Below are positions 42,649-54,480 of a stretch of 64,000 nucleotides of DNA, one piece after another (within the stretch, counting starts at the first letter, position 1; each line of letters begins with the position of its first letter). The position numbers and the translations under genes were made by a program. This DNA is from Calvatia gigantea (taxonomy: Eukaryota > Basidiomycota > Agaricomycetes > Agaricales > Lycoperdaceae), in NCBI GenBank assembly GCA_025093985.1, contig JACAAK010000010.1, positions 1,575,501-1,639,500 of the forward strand. Reading direction: 5' to 3'. The notes under the pieces are model-generated. The model saw only the letters and a list, made by a program, of their open reading frames with translations. It was not told the DNA's origin and did not search any database.

Positions 42649-45600
42649 TCATAGGGTTCCGGAAATCGAAGGAGCAGGCGAATGGGGGAAGGAAAGGATA
42701 TAAAACATTAAAACACACACCTTCAATAATAGCAATCGGCAGTCATCCATCATGACGTCTGTGACCTCAAACGTCTCCTCTGATACAACTTCCGTGTATG
42801 GCAACCAGCTCACAATATCCTTTTTGAACACGCCTTTCACAGGTGTTATTGAGGGTTCCCACACAACGCGTCGTTTTCCCCATATGTTCCGCTTGTTTGG
42901 CCCCCTACTTTTCGTTGTTGTGCTTAAGTCTGAGCTTGGGAGAGCACTAGAAAGTGGAGGTGATGCGGAAGGAGCGTATCTGATCGAGCAAAGTCCGCTC
43001 GAATGGGGCAAGTTTGAGTTGACGTTCAAATGGATTGGGTATGGGTAGGAGTATAAGCACGGTGGTGGTGGAGATGACAACGCGCGAGTGTGTTTCTTTC
43101 CTTTGCCATAGCTCATGCTCGAACTTGCTGTCGAACCGTCATTTGCTCCATTGTGACTTAAATGAGGAACGGTTGAGGCTTGAGCTTGAGGTTCGGTATC
43201 AGCAAGCTTCAACGAATAAGAATTGAAGTCCCTGATGCGTAAAAATCGGCGCGGTTTTTTTCGTACTGGCGATGTGGATAATAGTGCCATTTGTGTCTGG
43301 TGGCCGTTCGCGTTTGCTGTCCAGTCAATACCACTACTCGAAGACGAGGACGGGGGGGTTCCACTGGCCACATTAGTCATAGACCCTTCGAACCGAAGAG
43401 GGTCGTCCCGCTCCTTCCCAGGTACCTCATCGACCGTGTCCAGAATGCCATTCGAGGCCAGACTCGGCTCGTTCCCTACCTCAAACTCCAGCTGCACTCC
43501 ATCCGACCTGGTCCGCATACCTATGCTTGCCTTTTGCTTTCCCATATTCGTCTTGGTCCCATTACTACTCGGTTGGGTGGTCCTCTTATCTTTTGCCTTG
43601 GGCATATCCGCACAGTTCTCCAGCCACCTCCTTCTCCTTCTCCTTGCCCTTTCCCTTCTTGTTCAACTTCACACCTTCCTCCGCTTTTTCTTTGCCTTTC
43701 TTACTTTTCCCATTTGACACCCCATTTGCTTGCACCTCCTTCTCCACCTGGCTCTCTTTCTGCTTCATTTTCTCCCTCTGGGCTTTTATCTTCGCGAGGA
43801 GCTTCTCCCGTTCTCTCACACTGACGCTCTCGACGGTTCTCAAACCATATATTGCATGTTGCCAATCCGTGCTTAGACATTCTTCAAACCATCGTGTGCT
43901 TGAAGGACCCCAAACATCCCAAGGAATGGGTTGGCTGTGATGGTGTGGAGAATATGCAGACCGGTGATGGTGGTGGGTGTTGTTGCTGTAGTTGTGGCCG
44001 TTGTGGTTATGGGCGTAGGTATGGTTGTGAATGTGAGTTGGGGGTGGAGAGGAAGGGGTGGTGGAGCGGGAATTGACCTGTGTATTCAAATGGGTGTGGG
44101 TATGGGTAGAGGTGGAGGTGTAACTGCTTGACGGCGGTGTGGAGGATGATCTCGTCTTTCCCGATGATGAAGCGGTGAATGTGGAGCCTGGCGATGATGT
44201 TGGGGGAAAGGAACTAGAAGACGATGACGAGAGGGTTGATTCCATAGAGAACGAGGGCGTTAGGGGAGCGGGTGACACGTCGGGTGCACTCGTTCCGTTG
44301 CTCGTAAATATTGTCGTTCTTGAATCACTAGGTGAGATTAAGGACGCAATCCTCGTCTGGGCGGTTGGCGTTACATCTTGATCTATTGCAGTGCCAGAAG
44401 TGAGACTACTGGAACCTGCAGCCGGTGTCGCAAGCTGGTGGTATCTGTAGCGGAATGTACTGTTGTCGCCGCTACTACTCCCATTCGCACTGGTATATGG
44501 CGAGTTGAAATGCGGGAATGGTGGGTATGTTGAAAACGAGGAGGATGCCTCCGCGGTTGGCACGGGGGAAGAAGTCGGTGTCGTTGGTGTCGGTGTCGAT
44601 GTGCTCATTCCAAACACAGGGACCTGCACGGGACCACCACCACTCCCATTATCACCGGTATCGCCACCATTGATAGGAATTTCAATTGAAAGCGACGAAG
44701 ACGTCGACACCGATCCACCCTTCTTCCTCTTTCCACCACTACCACCTGCATCCTTTGCATCCCGCAGCTCCTTCTCTTCCTGCCTTCTTTTTAAAGCATT
44801 CAAGCTTGACTCTAACAACGTTGCGGAAGACATCGATGTCGACGAACTTCGAGTAGATGGCGGAGAAAAATGACCAGTAGGAGCAAGAGTGGGAGAGGAC
44901 GGGCTTTTCCATAACGGCCCGAGTTTACTTGCAAGCGCCGCGAATGTTTTTGTTGAATCCACTTTCTCCGACCAGCGGAACCACTCTTCTGGGGGTTCAA
45001 GGAGGGTTTTGAGGTTGAGGAAAAAGACGAAGGAGTGAACTTGTTGGTTATCATCGTCTAAATCGTCGTCAGTGAGGTTGTTGTTCGCGTTATTAGTATT
45101 GTTTCCGTTGATGTTCGTGCTTCCATTGATACTAGTGCCTCCGTTTGTGGTGGTGGTTCCGTTGGTAGTGGCGGTATTAGCGGGAGTGGCGACGTGTGTA
45201 TGGTTGTTAGGGTTGAAGATATAAATACAACAGGCGTGAATACGCTCATCAGGGAGGGGATAGTACAGCTGTTTCGTCATGCCATTAGGCTTGTCACCGG
45301 CCCCCGAAGATACGTTGTCGCCATCACAGGCCGAATCGCGCGGGGTTGACGGGCCCGAGTTTGGAAAGGACGGGGAGGGGAAGGGGTCCATCGCCCGTTC
45401 GCCTTGGGATGGTACGTATCCCTGGAGCGGGGTTACAGCTCATGGAGATGTACCAATACATGTATCCGTTTGAGAGCGGGGGGAAATCGTAGCTGTATTT
45501 CCGGATTGGTTGACATCCAGTTTTCATCAGAGGGGAGGATGAGGATGAAGGGAAGATGGGAGATGTTAGTGGATCCGGGAAGGTATAGACTTCGAATCGG

Positions 45601-46643
45601 CCGACGGGGAGGACGACGAGGAAAGATGAGTGGGACAGGAATGTGAAATCATCTATGCCGTGTTGACTCGACATTGAACACTGGGGATAACAGAAATAAA
45701 ACGTGCGCGCATGAGTCTAAAAATGTGGCGGCGATAGTTGGAAGGGAAGGTACTTGCGGGATAATAAGGGTCACTCTCCCAATTCCAAATTTCAAGATGT
45801 GCGCCGACGGGGTCTGGAGCTTCTTTTATTAGAAGACCGACGAGATCTCCCGACACCTGGACCCGGACCGCCGCGAATAATTCCGGGGGCGGAGGAATAG
45901 TGGGGTGACGTTCTAAGCAAGACAATATAGGTAGCGGAGCCTTCGGATGCGGTTCGTTGGTGGATATCGTGCGCAAGTGGAGGTTATACAAATACTTCGA
46001 ACTTGGGGCAGAAGTTAGAACATTGACAGTGGCACCAAATGGGAAACCAGATAATACGTACTCTGCGGGAGCGAGCGCTACTAGGACCAACAAATTCTGA
46101 GATGGATCCATGGTAAAATCGATGATGGCCACATCCCCCATCGAGTGCGTCCAAGTGCGTAGTTTCCGCTTCGGTAATCCAAGATGTACAGGATCAGATG
46201 AAGGAAGTTCGAGGAAAGATATTGACGCTGTAACGCGGCTGTCGTCTTCCCTCCCATTACCATAAATACCACCAACGAATTCGTACACGGAGCCCGTTGG
46301 GGGTAACTGTAAAGTGTGGCGACCTTTCCAGTCGAGGTCGCGCCATGCGCGTTCTCTATCACGCAGAATTTTGAGTCTGGTTGCATAAGGGGGGTTAGTA
46401 GATGTCGGGAGGATGTTGAGGAGTTTGTGTTTTGCGAGAGAGATTGTGTATTGTAATTTAGAGGAGTCTGAGATGAGCCGAGAGAGATGTCTTGCGGCCT
46501 ATAAGTAAATGATTTTAGGACGGACATTGTAGAAAATTGGGAAGAAAAGTACGGACTGCTGCACAGTTGAGGAGGTCGTGCGAGTCTAGGTAGGAGAGGA
46601 TGGATGTGAGGAGCTCTGCGGGCAGCGAGAGCAGATTCCTCAT
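42649..46643 (-). CDS. F-box protein with large low-complexity insert, several +1 frame breaks
   Basis: Exon 1 (46643-46557) encodes a short F-box, LLSLPAELLTSILSYLDSHDLLNCAA. Exon 2 (46498-45754) continues ARHLSRLISDSSKLQYTISLAKH, RLKILRDRERAWRDLDW, TGSVYEFVGGIYGNGR, a pattern common to mushroom F-box proteins that are adaptors for SCF ubiquitin ligases. Exon 3 runs from 45680 to a stop at 42649 and holds GIDDFTFLSHSSFLVVLP, YYPLPDERIHACC, PIPWDVWGPSSTRWFEE, DWQHAIYGLRTVES, FLRIRDFN, NIWGKRRVVWEPSITPVKGVFKKDIVSWLPYTEVVSEE. Long Asn/Thr-rich and Ser/Thr/Pro-rich inserts (about 45230-43880) and a Lys/Glu-rich block separate these parts. Continuity needs a +1 shift at the exon 2/3 junction, near 45422 (CNPAPG to YVPSQGE) and near 43610; an unseen intron is possible for the last. 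Substrate unknown. Confidence 0.78.
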
Positions 46644-46739
46644 CGTGGTCAAGGAAAGAAAATGGTTAGTTATTTATTGCAACCGGACTATTATTCTAAT
46701 TATTTATTCCACGTGCTTCTCCTGCCATTATCTCTCTCA
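46644..46739. promoter_or_regulatory. Compact 96-bp divergent promoter, F-box gene / GRIP golgin
   Basis: Only 96 bp separate the two start codons, which face away from each other. The segment is AT-rich in the middle (TTATTCTAATTATTTATT-like) and contains a CACGTG E-box at 46711-46716 (inside TTCCACGTGC). Both genes probably share cis elements. Confidence 0.6.
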
Positions 46740-48326
46740 ATGGCCTCTACTCAACCCAATGGCCACAGTGATGCTGATAACCCACAGACTGTCATTGAGC
46801 AGCTCAGAGAAGAGCTCAGGAAGGCGCAGGAGGAGAAGGAGAGCTTGGCAACGCAACACCACAATCTCGTCTCCAAAGTCTCCAACATCCGCAACACCCT
46901 CGGTGCCAAGCTTAAACAAGATGCTGTAATTCCTCTCTCTTTTTACTTCTCGCCGCGGCTATGAAGCTCATTAAACTCTGGCATAGGAAGAATTAGACCG
47001 CCAGGAACAGATCATCCAGCAACTGACGGCAGAACGCGATGATCTGGCGAGGACAACCGAGATGCTCCAACAAGAGCTCGAGGCTTCGCAGAAGGAAGTG
47101 GAAGAAACGAATGCCAAATACACTAACCTACGGAATCGAATGCAAGATGTCGCACAGGAGACATTGTCATACGAACGGGAGGTGCGCGATCTACAGAATC
47201 AGCTTGAACAGTGTCGGTTGGACAGGGACGAGTGGAAGAGAAGCGCCGAGAAGGAAAAGGCCGTTGTGGCTGAGACAAGAACAGAAGTTGAGGAGTTGAA
47301 GAGGGAGATGGATATTGTGAAAGGTGGTGAGGACGTTATTTCGGAGGAATTGGAGAAAGAAAGGGAGAAGGCGAGGAACTTGCAGTCTGTGTTGCAGGAC
47401 TTTCAAGCTGGTTGGTGTTTCTCTGACGTACTGAACTTGTCAACTCATAATTTGTGCAGCTAAGGACCATGAACTACGGCAAGCCGTTAAGGACTACGAA
47501 ACACAACTGGTGCAGGTTACCCAATCGTTGGCAGAATTCAAGTCGAGGGCATTGAATGCCGAGGTACGTGGACTCAATTAGAATGCTCATTTAAATATTC
47601 TAATTTTAAATATATCCTTAGCTTCAACTGGAGGAATCACAAACTACCATCTCGCAAACTCAGCAGTTCGAGAAGCAACTCAAGGAGAAGAATCTGCTCA
47701 TAGGGAAATTGCATCATCAGGCAGTTATCACGAACGACCATCTTAATGAGGCCCTCCGGCGTCTACACCGCTCGAGCACCGAAACGAAAACCTCGGTTGA
47801 CGCGAGACTGGTCACGAATATCTTACTACAGTTTTTGACCACGCCCCGGACAGATACGAAGCGATTCGAGATGTTGGCATTGTTGGGATCGATATTGAGC
47901 TGGGGAGAGGAAGAAAAGGCGAAGGCTGGGTTACAAAGGAGTGGCGGCCACCACCACCTGGATCACCAGAACCCATGGCAAGGGTGGATTTTGGGGAGGA
48001 GGAGCAGGGAAGAGTCCCGAACTGGACAAGACTGATGAGACGGAAGTAAGTCCTGTTTGTTAAATCCATGTTCTCCTTCGCTGATGATTCCTCGTCAGTC
48101 GTTTTCTCGCCTATGGGTCGAATTCTTATTAAAGGAAGCGTCCACGGACGTAGGACAACTGCCAACGTCTTCAGTGTCGCCATCATCATTGCCTGGGAGC
48201 CCGACAATGGGAACTTTCCCGTCGACCTTCAGAGCGCCACAACCAAGGAGGCTAGCATCTCTTGGGGCTGCGGCTAGCTCGCCAGATCTCATTAATGGGA
48301 AAGGGAAGGAAAGAAGCAGGGAGTAA
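46740..48326 (+). CDS. GRIP-domain coiled-coil golgin, one +1 frame break
   Basis: Exons 46740-46925, 46987-47410, 47460-47563, 47622-48045 and 48099-48326 give about 455 residues. Most of the protein is heptad coiled coil, rich in Glu, Gln, Lys and Arg, from VIEQLREELRKAQEEKESL to EKQLKEKNLLIGKLHHQ. The C-terminal VDARLVTNILLQFLTTPRTDTKRFEMLALLGSILSWGEEEKAKAGLQR is a GRIP domain, which binds Arl-type GTPases at the trans-Golgi. This makes the protein a tethering golgin. After GLQRSGG the frame must move by one base to reach KSPELDKTDETE and then SFSRLWVEFLLKEAS in the last exon. The total exon length is one more than a multiple of three. The stretch between (47940-48010) has G and C runs where an extra base is easily made. 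Read literally, the protein ends at a TGA near 48035. Confidence 0.82.
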
Positions 48327-48417
48327 GAGCCGGATGGACAACTTTTTTTGTATCATAGTTTTTGGGTTTTTTTGTGCAGATTAATACATTGCAGGGAGCG
48401 GGGAGTGGGTATATTTC

Positions 48418-49225
48418 TTAATCGTAATCTATTCCTGTGGAAATCGCTGAGCAAGGAAACTGCGTGTGGATGGAGGGATTAACATACCTCCTCCACCTTC
48501 GTCTCCGCCAGTATCACCGAGATTATCCATGTCGTCGTCTTCACCATTATCAAAATAATTTTCTGCATAGTCGTTATCGTACTCTTCGTCAACGTCATAG
48601 TCGGACTGTTCTTCGGATACCTGAGAGCCATGTTCATTGTCTGACTTGTCCTCCCCGTTTTCTTCGTCGTTGAACTCGTCAAGGTTAATCGTGCCCTCGT
48701 GTGGCCCTGGTTTGTGACCAGCTAGATGGTGATGTGACGTCAGTACAGCAGTCGTTGGCGTTTGATGAACAAATACGTTTTCGCTTTTTGCGGGGATTGA
48801 AGTAACTTTCGAATACATCTTGGGGAAAGAAGTCTGGGTTGAGATCTTTCTTTTTGAGCGAGGGTTGTGACTTTTGTGAAGGCCGATACTTGTCCGAATA
48901 CCGGGGAAGTTCATTTGACTTTGTCCGTTCGACGATGTAATACGGCGACTCCCGCAAACGCTTTACAAAGCCAAGCTGAAGATCTACGATCTGCTTTTCA
49001 TCACTAGTTAGTTCTGTGAACACAGGGAGATCTCTGGGCTAGATCTGATTAGTTGCTGGTCACATAACTGAGTGTGCTAGAACGCACTGGATAGAGTTGA
49101 GTGGGATCTCTGGACAGATTCTGCATATCGGCAAAGGTGAGGCCCATCGGCAAAAGTTGGGCTGCTGCACCGGAAAATCCGCCGCGTCCTCCGCCTCTTC
49201 CTCCTCGTCCTCGACCACGCGACAT
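48418..49225 (-). CDS. RPC31: RNA polymerase III subunit C31/RPC7-like
   Basis: The start MSRGRGRGGRGG is followed by a Gly/Ala stretch and LTFADMQNLSRDPTQLYP, then after an intron PRDLPVFTELTSDEKQIVDLQLGFVKRLRESPYYIVERTKSNELPRYSDKYR. A basic NPRKKRKR segment, LDEF, and a very acidic C-terminus (DEEYDNDYAENYFDNGEDDDMDN) complete it. This Gly-Arg start, YYI/LVExxK...YSDKY core and acidic tail are characteristic of the C31 (RPC7) subunit of the Pol III C82/C34/C31 subcomplex, which acts in initiation of tRNA and 5S rRNA transcription in the nucleus. Introns near 49115, 48770 and 48480 fit. The last small exon, reading to a stop at 48418-48420, is less certain than the rest. It lies head to head with YRA1. 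Confidence 0.85.
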
Positions 49226-49446
49226 AACCGACCTGCAGCGTTTATCGAGTTAAATGAGTGTTTGATGGGAGTATTGGAGTGTGTGCGTCAACGACACCAA
49301 ACAGACGAGTCACAGCACACACTTTTTCAAACTCCGCCTGAGCCATTTCGTCCAAAACCCTTGTGCTCTGCACAGCAACCCCCATCTTTCTCTCCCTCCA
49401 CCACTACAACAACTCTTTCAACGCGTCCTCTTTCATCCTTTTTGCC
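49226..49446. promoter_or_regulatory. Shared 221-bp promoter of RPC31 and YRA1
   Basis: The start codons of RPC31 (-) and YRA1 (+) face away from each other across this gap. A CT-rich tract (49375-49440) precedes the YRA1 start. No clear TATA box. Both genes act in RNA synthesis or export, so shared control would be sensible but is inference. Confidence 0.55.
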
Positions 49447-51252
49447 ATGGACAAATCCCTTGACGAGGTCAGTCTCTGTCTGCGTCTTTCCAACTTGCAC
49501 CTGGGTTACTGAAAAAAAAAAAAAAAAAAAACTCGCAGATCATCAAGACCAAGCCTTCTTCCCGTCGCGGTGGCCGTCGTAGCACTGGCCGTGTTCAGGT
49601 CCTTGGAAAACCAGCCAACAGCCCCGTCACTCGTGCACGCGTAGCTGCAGCCGCAGCTACCGTCGCTCCAACCAAGGGTGCCGCTGCTTCACCCGCAGTA
49701 CCCACAACTGCCGACAAAATTATTGTTTCCAATCTCCCCGCCGACGTGAACGAGGCCCAAATCAAGGTATATCAAATTTTCTTAGCAGTTTCATACAAAT
49801 TTCTCTTTGTGCTTACACGTTTTTCAGGAACTGTTCGCTTCAACAGTGGGCCCCACCAAAGAAGTCAACCTCAGCTATGACGCTTCTGGCCGCTCTAAAG
49901 GTGTCGCCGCAGTCACCTTTTCAAAAAAGGGCGATGCCAACAAAGCATACCAGCAATATCACAACCGACTCATCGATGGAAGTTAGTATCTCCCCCGCAC
50001 CGCTTCTTGACTTGCACCCTCCCCCCTCTCTCTCCACCATTAAGAGCGTGAAAATCCGCCTGGCTCCCTGTCTCTGTTCCTGTGAGAGCCTCGCCTTTGC
50101 CACACGAGGTCCAAGCCCTGCCTTTGCCTTAACCATATGGTTCACTGCCGGGATAACTTGGTTGTTTCATTCCATCAGTAGGGCCCGAGTCATTTCGGCC
50201 TTGCTTGGCTTAGGGAGCTGTTGATTGGGCCCAAGTCCCTGCTTTGTCATTTGGTGTTCATTCTTCCCAGGTCTGATCAACCTGGTGATGTTTTGACGCC
50301 ATTTATATTTGGCAACACTGTCAGCTTACTGGCATGCGGGATGTGGCTGCTCGTCGCGTTGCTTGCGGTACGGCATGCACGCGCAGCGTGGCTCCCTATT
50401 TGGCCAGTTTGTGTTGATGTGGCTTAAGCGGCTGTTGAGTGAACGCTGCGGAAGAGATGTTGGCGGTTGATGAAACTTGGTGAACGAGTTCTGTCTCCAC
50501 CTAACCCTTCCAGACAACCGTGGCGCGTCCCAAGTACCGGTTTTCGCTTTCAAAGCCTACTGGATCAAGACCCGAGCTGGACTGGTCGGTGTTTGAGTCC
50601 TCACTCAAGCTCAAGATTTGGCAGGCTCCATCTCAAGTTTTATGGTTTATGAATGGCAATAAGAGAACAGAGACAAAGCTGCGATTTACGCTTGGTAAAA
50701 AAAGGCATAGTTCTTCGACTTGTTACCGTTGATGAACTTGGCCCTCTCTCCCCGCTCGCGCGTCTCCTTTTGCTTGGTCTTGCCTTCCGCGTCTGTGTCA
50801 ACAGTTCGACTGATCTTCTCAACTCTTCCGTCCTTTTCTCCGAATTTGAACAGAACGACCCATGAAAATTGAAATCGTTGTCGATCCCTCGCGTCCTCTT
50901 CCTCTCGCCTCTCGAGTGGCTCCTGCTGCTGTTAATGGAACAACAATTACTGCTGCTGCCAAGTACGTATCTCAAGCGTGCCACTTGACCCTGGTCATTA
51001 ACAGTTTTTTTATAGGCCTGCCGCTGGACGTGGTGGTCGACGCAGACGTGGCGGTGGTGGTGGTGGTGGTGCAAAGAGGGGTGAGAGGACGCCAAAGTCC
51101 GCAGCTGATCTCGATGCCGAGATGGAGGTTTGTATATGCAACCCTACTCCACCTTTTTTAAATCTGACCAATGCTCGGAACAGGACTACACCGCAGCCAA
51201 TGCACCTGCTGCCGCTGCCCCCGCCGCAGCACCCGCGACTGCAACGGCCTAA
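49447..51252 (+). CDS. YRA1: mRNA export adaptor, Aly/REF (YRA1) family, with 872-nt intron
   Basis: Exons 49447-49467, 49539-49766, 49828-49981, 50854-50962, 51016-51127 and 51184-51252 give exactly 230 residues. The N-terminus MDKSLDEIIKTKP is the conserved REF-N box. An Arg/Gly region (RRGGRRSTGR) follows, then an RRM with DKIIVSNLPADVNEAQIKELF (RNP2-like) and SKGVAAVTF (RNP1-like), a C-terminal RGG segment (GRGGRRRRGGGGG), and an acidic/Ala-rich tail (LDAEMEDY). In yeast and animals the protein couples mRNA to the NXF1/Mex67 receptor within TREX. The third intron, within the RRM-coding part, is 872 nt (49982-50853) and uses the weak donor GTTAGT. The other introns are about 50-70 nt. Intron 1 carries a run of 20 A just before its acceptor. 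Confidence 0.93.
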
Positions 51253-51938
51253 ATGATGGAGGTAGTAAAAGTGTGGTATTTTTGGGAATTGGTTTGTGAC
51301 TACTTGTCTCAATTTTTTTCCGTGTTTCCCTTATGTCCTCCCTTATTGTTGGCTCCCGTTGACTCCTTTTGATGTTATTGTCATACCCCTCCTTCCCTCT
51401 TAAAAGCTCTCTGGTTGTTGTGGTTCTAAAAGTGGCTTCCCCTCGTCCGGCCGACTCCGTGTCCTGCCCTCGCCTTTTTTGTCTGGACTAGATGTAATAT
51501 CATAATTCAAGTCTACTATTTTGCGTCCCATTCCTCTGTTGGGGACCTCTATTCATCTGGTGTGCCTAGTGAGAGGGTTAAATTTTGAAGTGCGTCTATT
51601 GAACCCTTGAGCCTGTTGCAAGTGAACCAAGCGTGGTGATTGAAGAACTGCTGGCACGACTCGGAAGGATTGTCGCCCATGCTCACAACGCGATTCAAAT
51701 ATTGTTTCCCCCAATTAGAACGAGAAGCACGCGTTCACATCTTCCTGGTGAAGCAACACTGCTAATGTACTTCAATGGGCGTCATTTAAACATAAACACT
51801 CCCGGCGCCATGACTTGTGCTCTGCGGAAAATGTGTTGACCTCGTTGCAAACTTTCCGGATGGGGCGGACCTCCCACTGGTTCCCCACTCTGGATACGGG
51901 GTGACCGGCAATCATTTATCGGGAGGTCGTTCTCTGGC
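51253..51938. other. Intergenic region between YRA1 and the pseudogene
   Basis: This is the 3' flank of YRA1, with T-rich stretches that could act in polyadenylation. No gene seen. Confidence 0.45.
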
Positions 51939-53970
51939 ATGAGCCACCTGGAGGAGCTCGCTGCCCGGCTGACTATAAGCCATCGTTCTCCGGAAGAGGG
52001 CCCAGCAAGCGGTATGGACTTCGAAGGCCGTCTCAGGCTAATGATCCTCGTGCTCGACGTCCTCCAGTCGCAAACGCTATTGGACCTCTACTTATCTTCT
52101 CTCTCTTTTTCGCCCCTCTTGTTGCCACTTCAAGTTGACCATATACTTATTCGCTTGGTTAGTGTCCACATTCGGAGCGCGGCGGTAGTACTCTTCGTGT
52201 TGTGGCCGCCATTATGGGTAACCCCGCGTCTTCAACCTGAATAGCTATGCTTGTGTGCCGATTCCGCCCTTGATGCACTGTGGCTAGCTTGTTCTCCTGT
52301 GCCACTTGTTATGTCATTACCGTTCAGTCTTTTATTGGCCCTGTTCCACGGCGATCTCATTCCTTCACCAACCCGCACCACACGGAAATTTTCATGGGTT
52401 AACGGCACGCGCATAAGATGGGTGTGGCATGACGAACAGATTTTACAACTCAAGAGTGTCCAAAGTGGCTATAAGCAGGCCATCGTCGGCTCAGGATGTG
52501 CTTGCAAATCCAACATGACATTCCTTCACGTCGGTGCGGATAGATAGGAAAGCCGATCTGGTAAAGGAGGCACCTAACCCCCCACTGGTGCACCCCTTTG
52601 CTCTGACCCGAAATAAGCACGTTTTGTGGCACATATACTTGATGGGTGGTGCCGGTATCCCACTGGTGAGTTAACCTGGGAGAGCCTGGAGAGGGAGGCA
52701 TCCATTATTCTCGACGCTCGTGTACCATTTCCCTAGAATGTAGCACATTAACCCATATCTAACAAGCCAAGGTATGTAAACAACTACTGCGGCACCACGT
52801 TGTCTCAGTTGTTTCAAGATCCCTATATATAAGAAGCTGGGCAAGCAGCAGCAGAGACACATCCATAACCTCAACGGTCATGGGCAAAAACAGAAAACAA
52901 CGAATATGTGTTCATGTGCTCTATACGGGCCCCTGACTCATTGTCGCAGCGGTATCGGAAGAATGGGCCAAATCCAGTTGTTATTTCACACCGATGTCCA
53001 ATCGTCGATGCAAGTAAATATAGTTAGTACCCCAAATTTTACCCCCCCGCATTGCTCGTGCCGTTGGTAGATCTCAATTTCAGGGCAACAGGACCTTGCA
53101 AGGTGCTCAACTACATGACATGCGCAATTGGTCCCAAAGTCACTATGTACCGCTGATGTCATATCCTGAGATTCTGCAGGGGACATGATGGGGGGTTTTA
53201 TGACCGTCGATGCGTCTGTACCGACATCTAAAGTCTGAATGTGAGGCTGGTCATCCAAGTACAATCGTTCTTGGGCAATGTACCATATGCAACAGACTCG
53301 ACGATGCGCGGTAATTGGCTCGCGGAGCTCAGGCGGACACCTCATTTCCTCAGGTCATGGCGCGCCAATGCAGTCCCATCCGAGGTTCTGACCGTGTTAA
53401 CTGTGCGGAAGAATTTTGACATCAGGGCTGCGATCAAGTTTGCTGGAATGACACGGTTTCACCGATGGTCTTCACCCATCTAGATTTTCCTTGAGCGTCA
53501 AATGACCAAGCCATGCGTTGGTCGTCCACTCGGTCAGAAAACATATTCACCCCCGGCGGATGGGTCAGCGTGAGCAAATTCATGCGCACGCCAACCCAAG
53601 GTAGTTTCGTCGTAAGGACTTCTGGTTGGCACCAACGTCACATTACCCCTTCACTTTTCCTCCTTCCAACTGTAATTATGTTCTTCGTGGTCTATGGAGT
53701 CTTTGCCCGTGGGTTCATCTCGTGATTAAACACAAGAAGAGGTTCCGCAAAAAAGATATGGATCTGGATCCCCCGGAAATCGCGTAGGTGGCTACCGTAC
53801 ATCCGCCAGTGACGAGAGAAAATGGGCTTAAGATTCTGTCGGACGATGCTGCTACGTATCGGCGAGGGGCACCGGTGAAAGTAATGAACCAGTCGGCCCG
53901 CGGCAACCGGATGTACGCAAGTCCTGGGCGGGAGAAGGATCATGGGTGCCGAGACTCTGGGAACGGATGA
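51939..53970 (+). pseudogene. Degenerate copy of the multi-span membrane protein gene at 56904-59374
   Basis: Several blocks align by eye with the downstream gene in the same order. These are the start codon and first exon (51939 against 56904; TATGGACTTC followed by GATCCTCG and CGACG), the exon after the first intron (TTGTTCTCCTGTGCC against TTGTTTTCTTGTGCC, 52289 against 57303), and the late exons (ATCAGGGCTGCGATCAAG against its counterpart near 58750). The next block is CGGCGGATGGGTCAGCGTGAG, then GGTTGGCACCAACGTCACATTA, TCCTCCTTCCAACTG and AACACAAGAAGAGGTTC. All reading frames are broken by stops and indels (for example TGA after FARGFIS at 53723), and the middle part is poorly conserved. 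It is therefore an old tandem duplicate that has decayed. Confidence 0.85.
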
Positions 53971-54480
53971 GTCGGTGGGACAGTGGGTAATTGAATGAAC
54001 AGGTGGTTGACGTTAGGAGTAGAGTGTCGTAGTTTATGGAACCGCAAACGGGAGCGGCTCATGGCCGTTACCCTCTCCCGCCCTTCAACGATTTTCCTTT
54101 TTGCTCCTCTGAGTTGTTAATTTTGTTATTCTTTTTCACGTTCTTGTCACGCCGTGTATGCGAATCCGGCTTACTGCGATGACTCTTCTTTCGTCACTTT
54201 TAGATCGTATATTGACTAGGCCGGATGTAATATCGATGCCTAGGTGTATTGCTCTCTTTACCACGCTCTGTACTGTGGAGTGTTGCCGTCGAGGTGTGAT
54301 TCGCGGAGAAGACATCCTTCGCATCTATCTGGCCAAGTGGGCCCGCGCTCACGGTCGCCGATGGAACTTACAAAGCGTGTAAACCATGCATTATGATGTA
54401 ATGTAAACGAAGTACATAAATGGTTTCCCAAAAAACATCAAACGAATGACCCATACAGCGTGATTTAATTTTTGAGGCAT

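Noticed and set aside
43291..43940. Long plus-strand frames opposite the F-box gene (for example 43527-43940 and 44463-44873)
   Set aside because: They are antisense shadows of the serine- and lysine-rich minus-strand coding sequence and have no motif of their own.
50470..50820. Possible C/D-box snoRNA in the long YRA1 intron (TTGATGA near 50470 and 50731, CTGA near 50816)
   Set aside because: Box C lacks the purine at its first position, and no terminal stem flanks the boxes.
52820..52920. TATA-like CTATATATAAG followed by an ATG, as a new gene start
   Set aside because: It falls inside the membrane-protein pseudogene, and the frame after the ATG stops soon without any motif.
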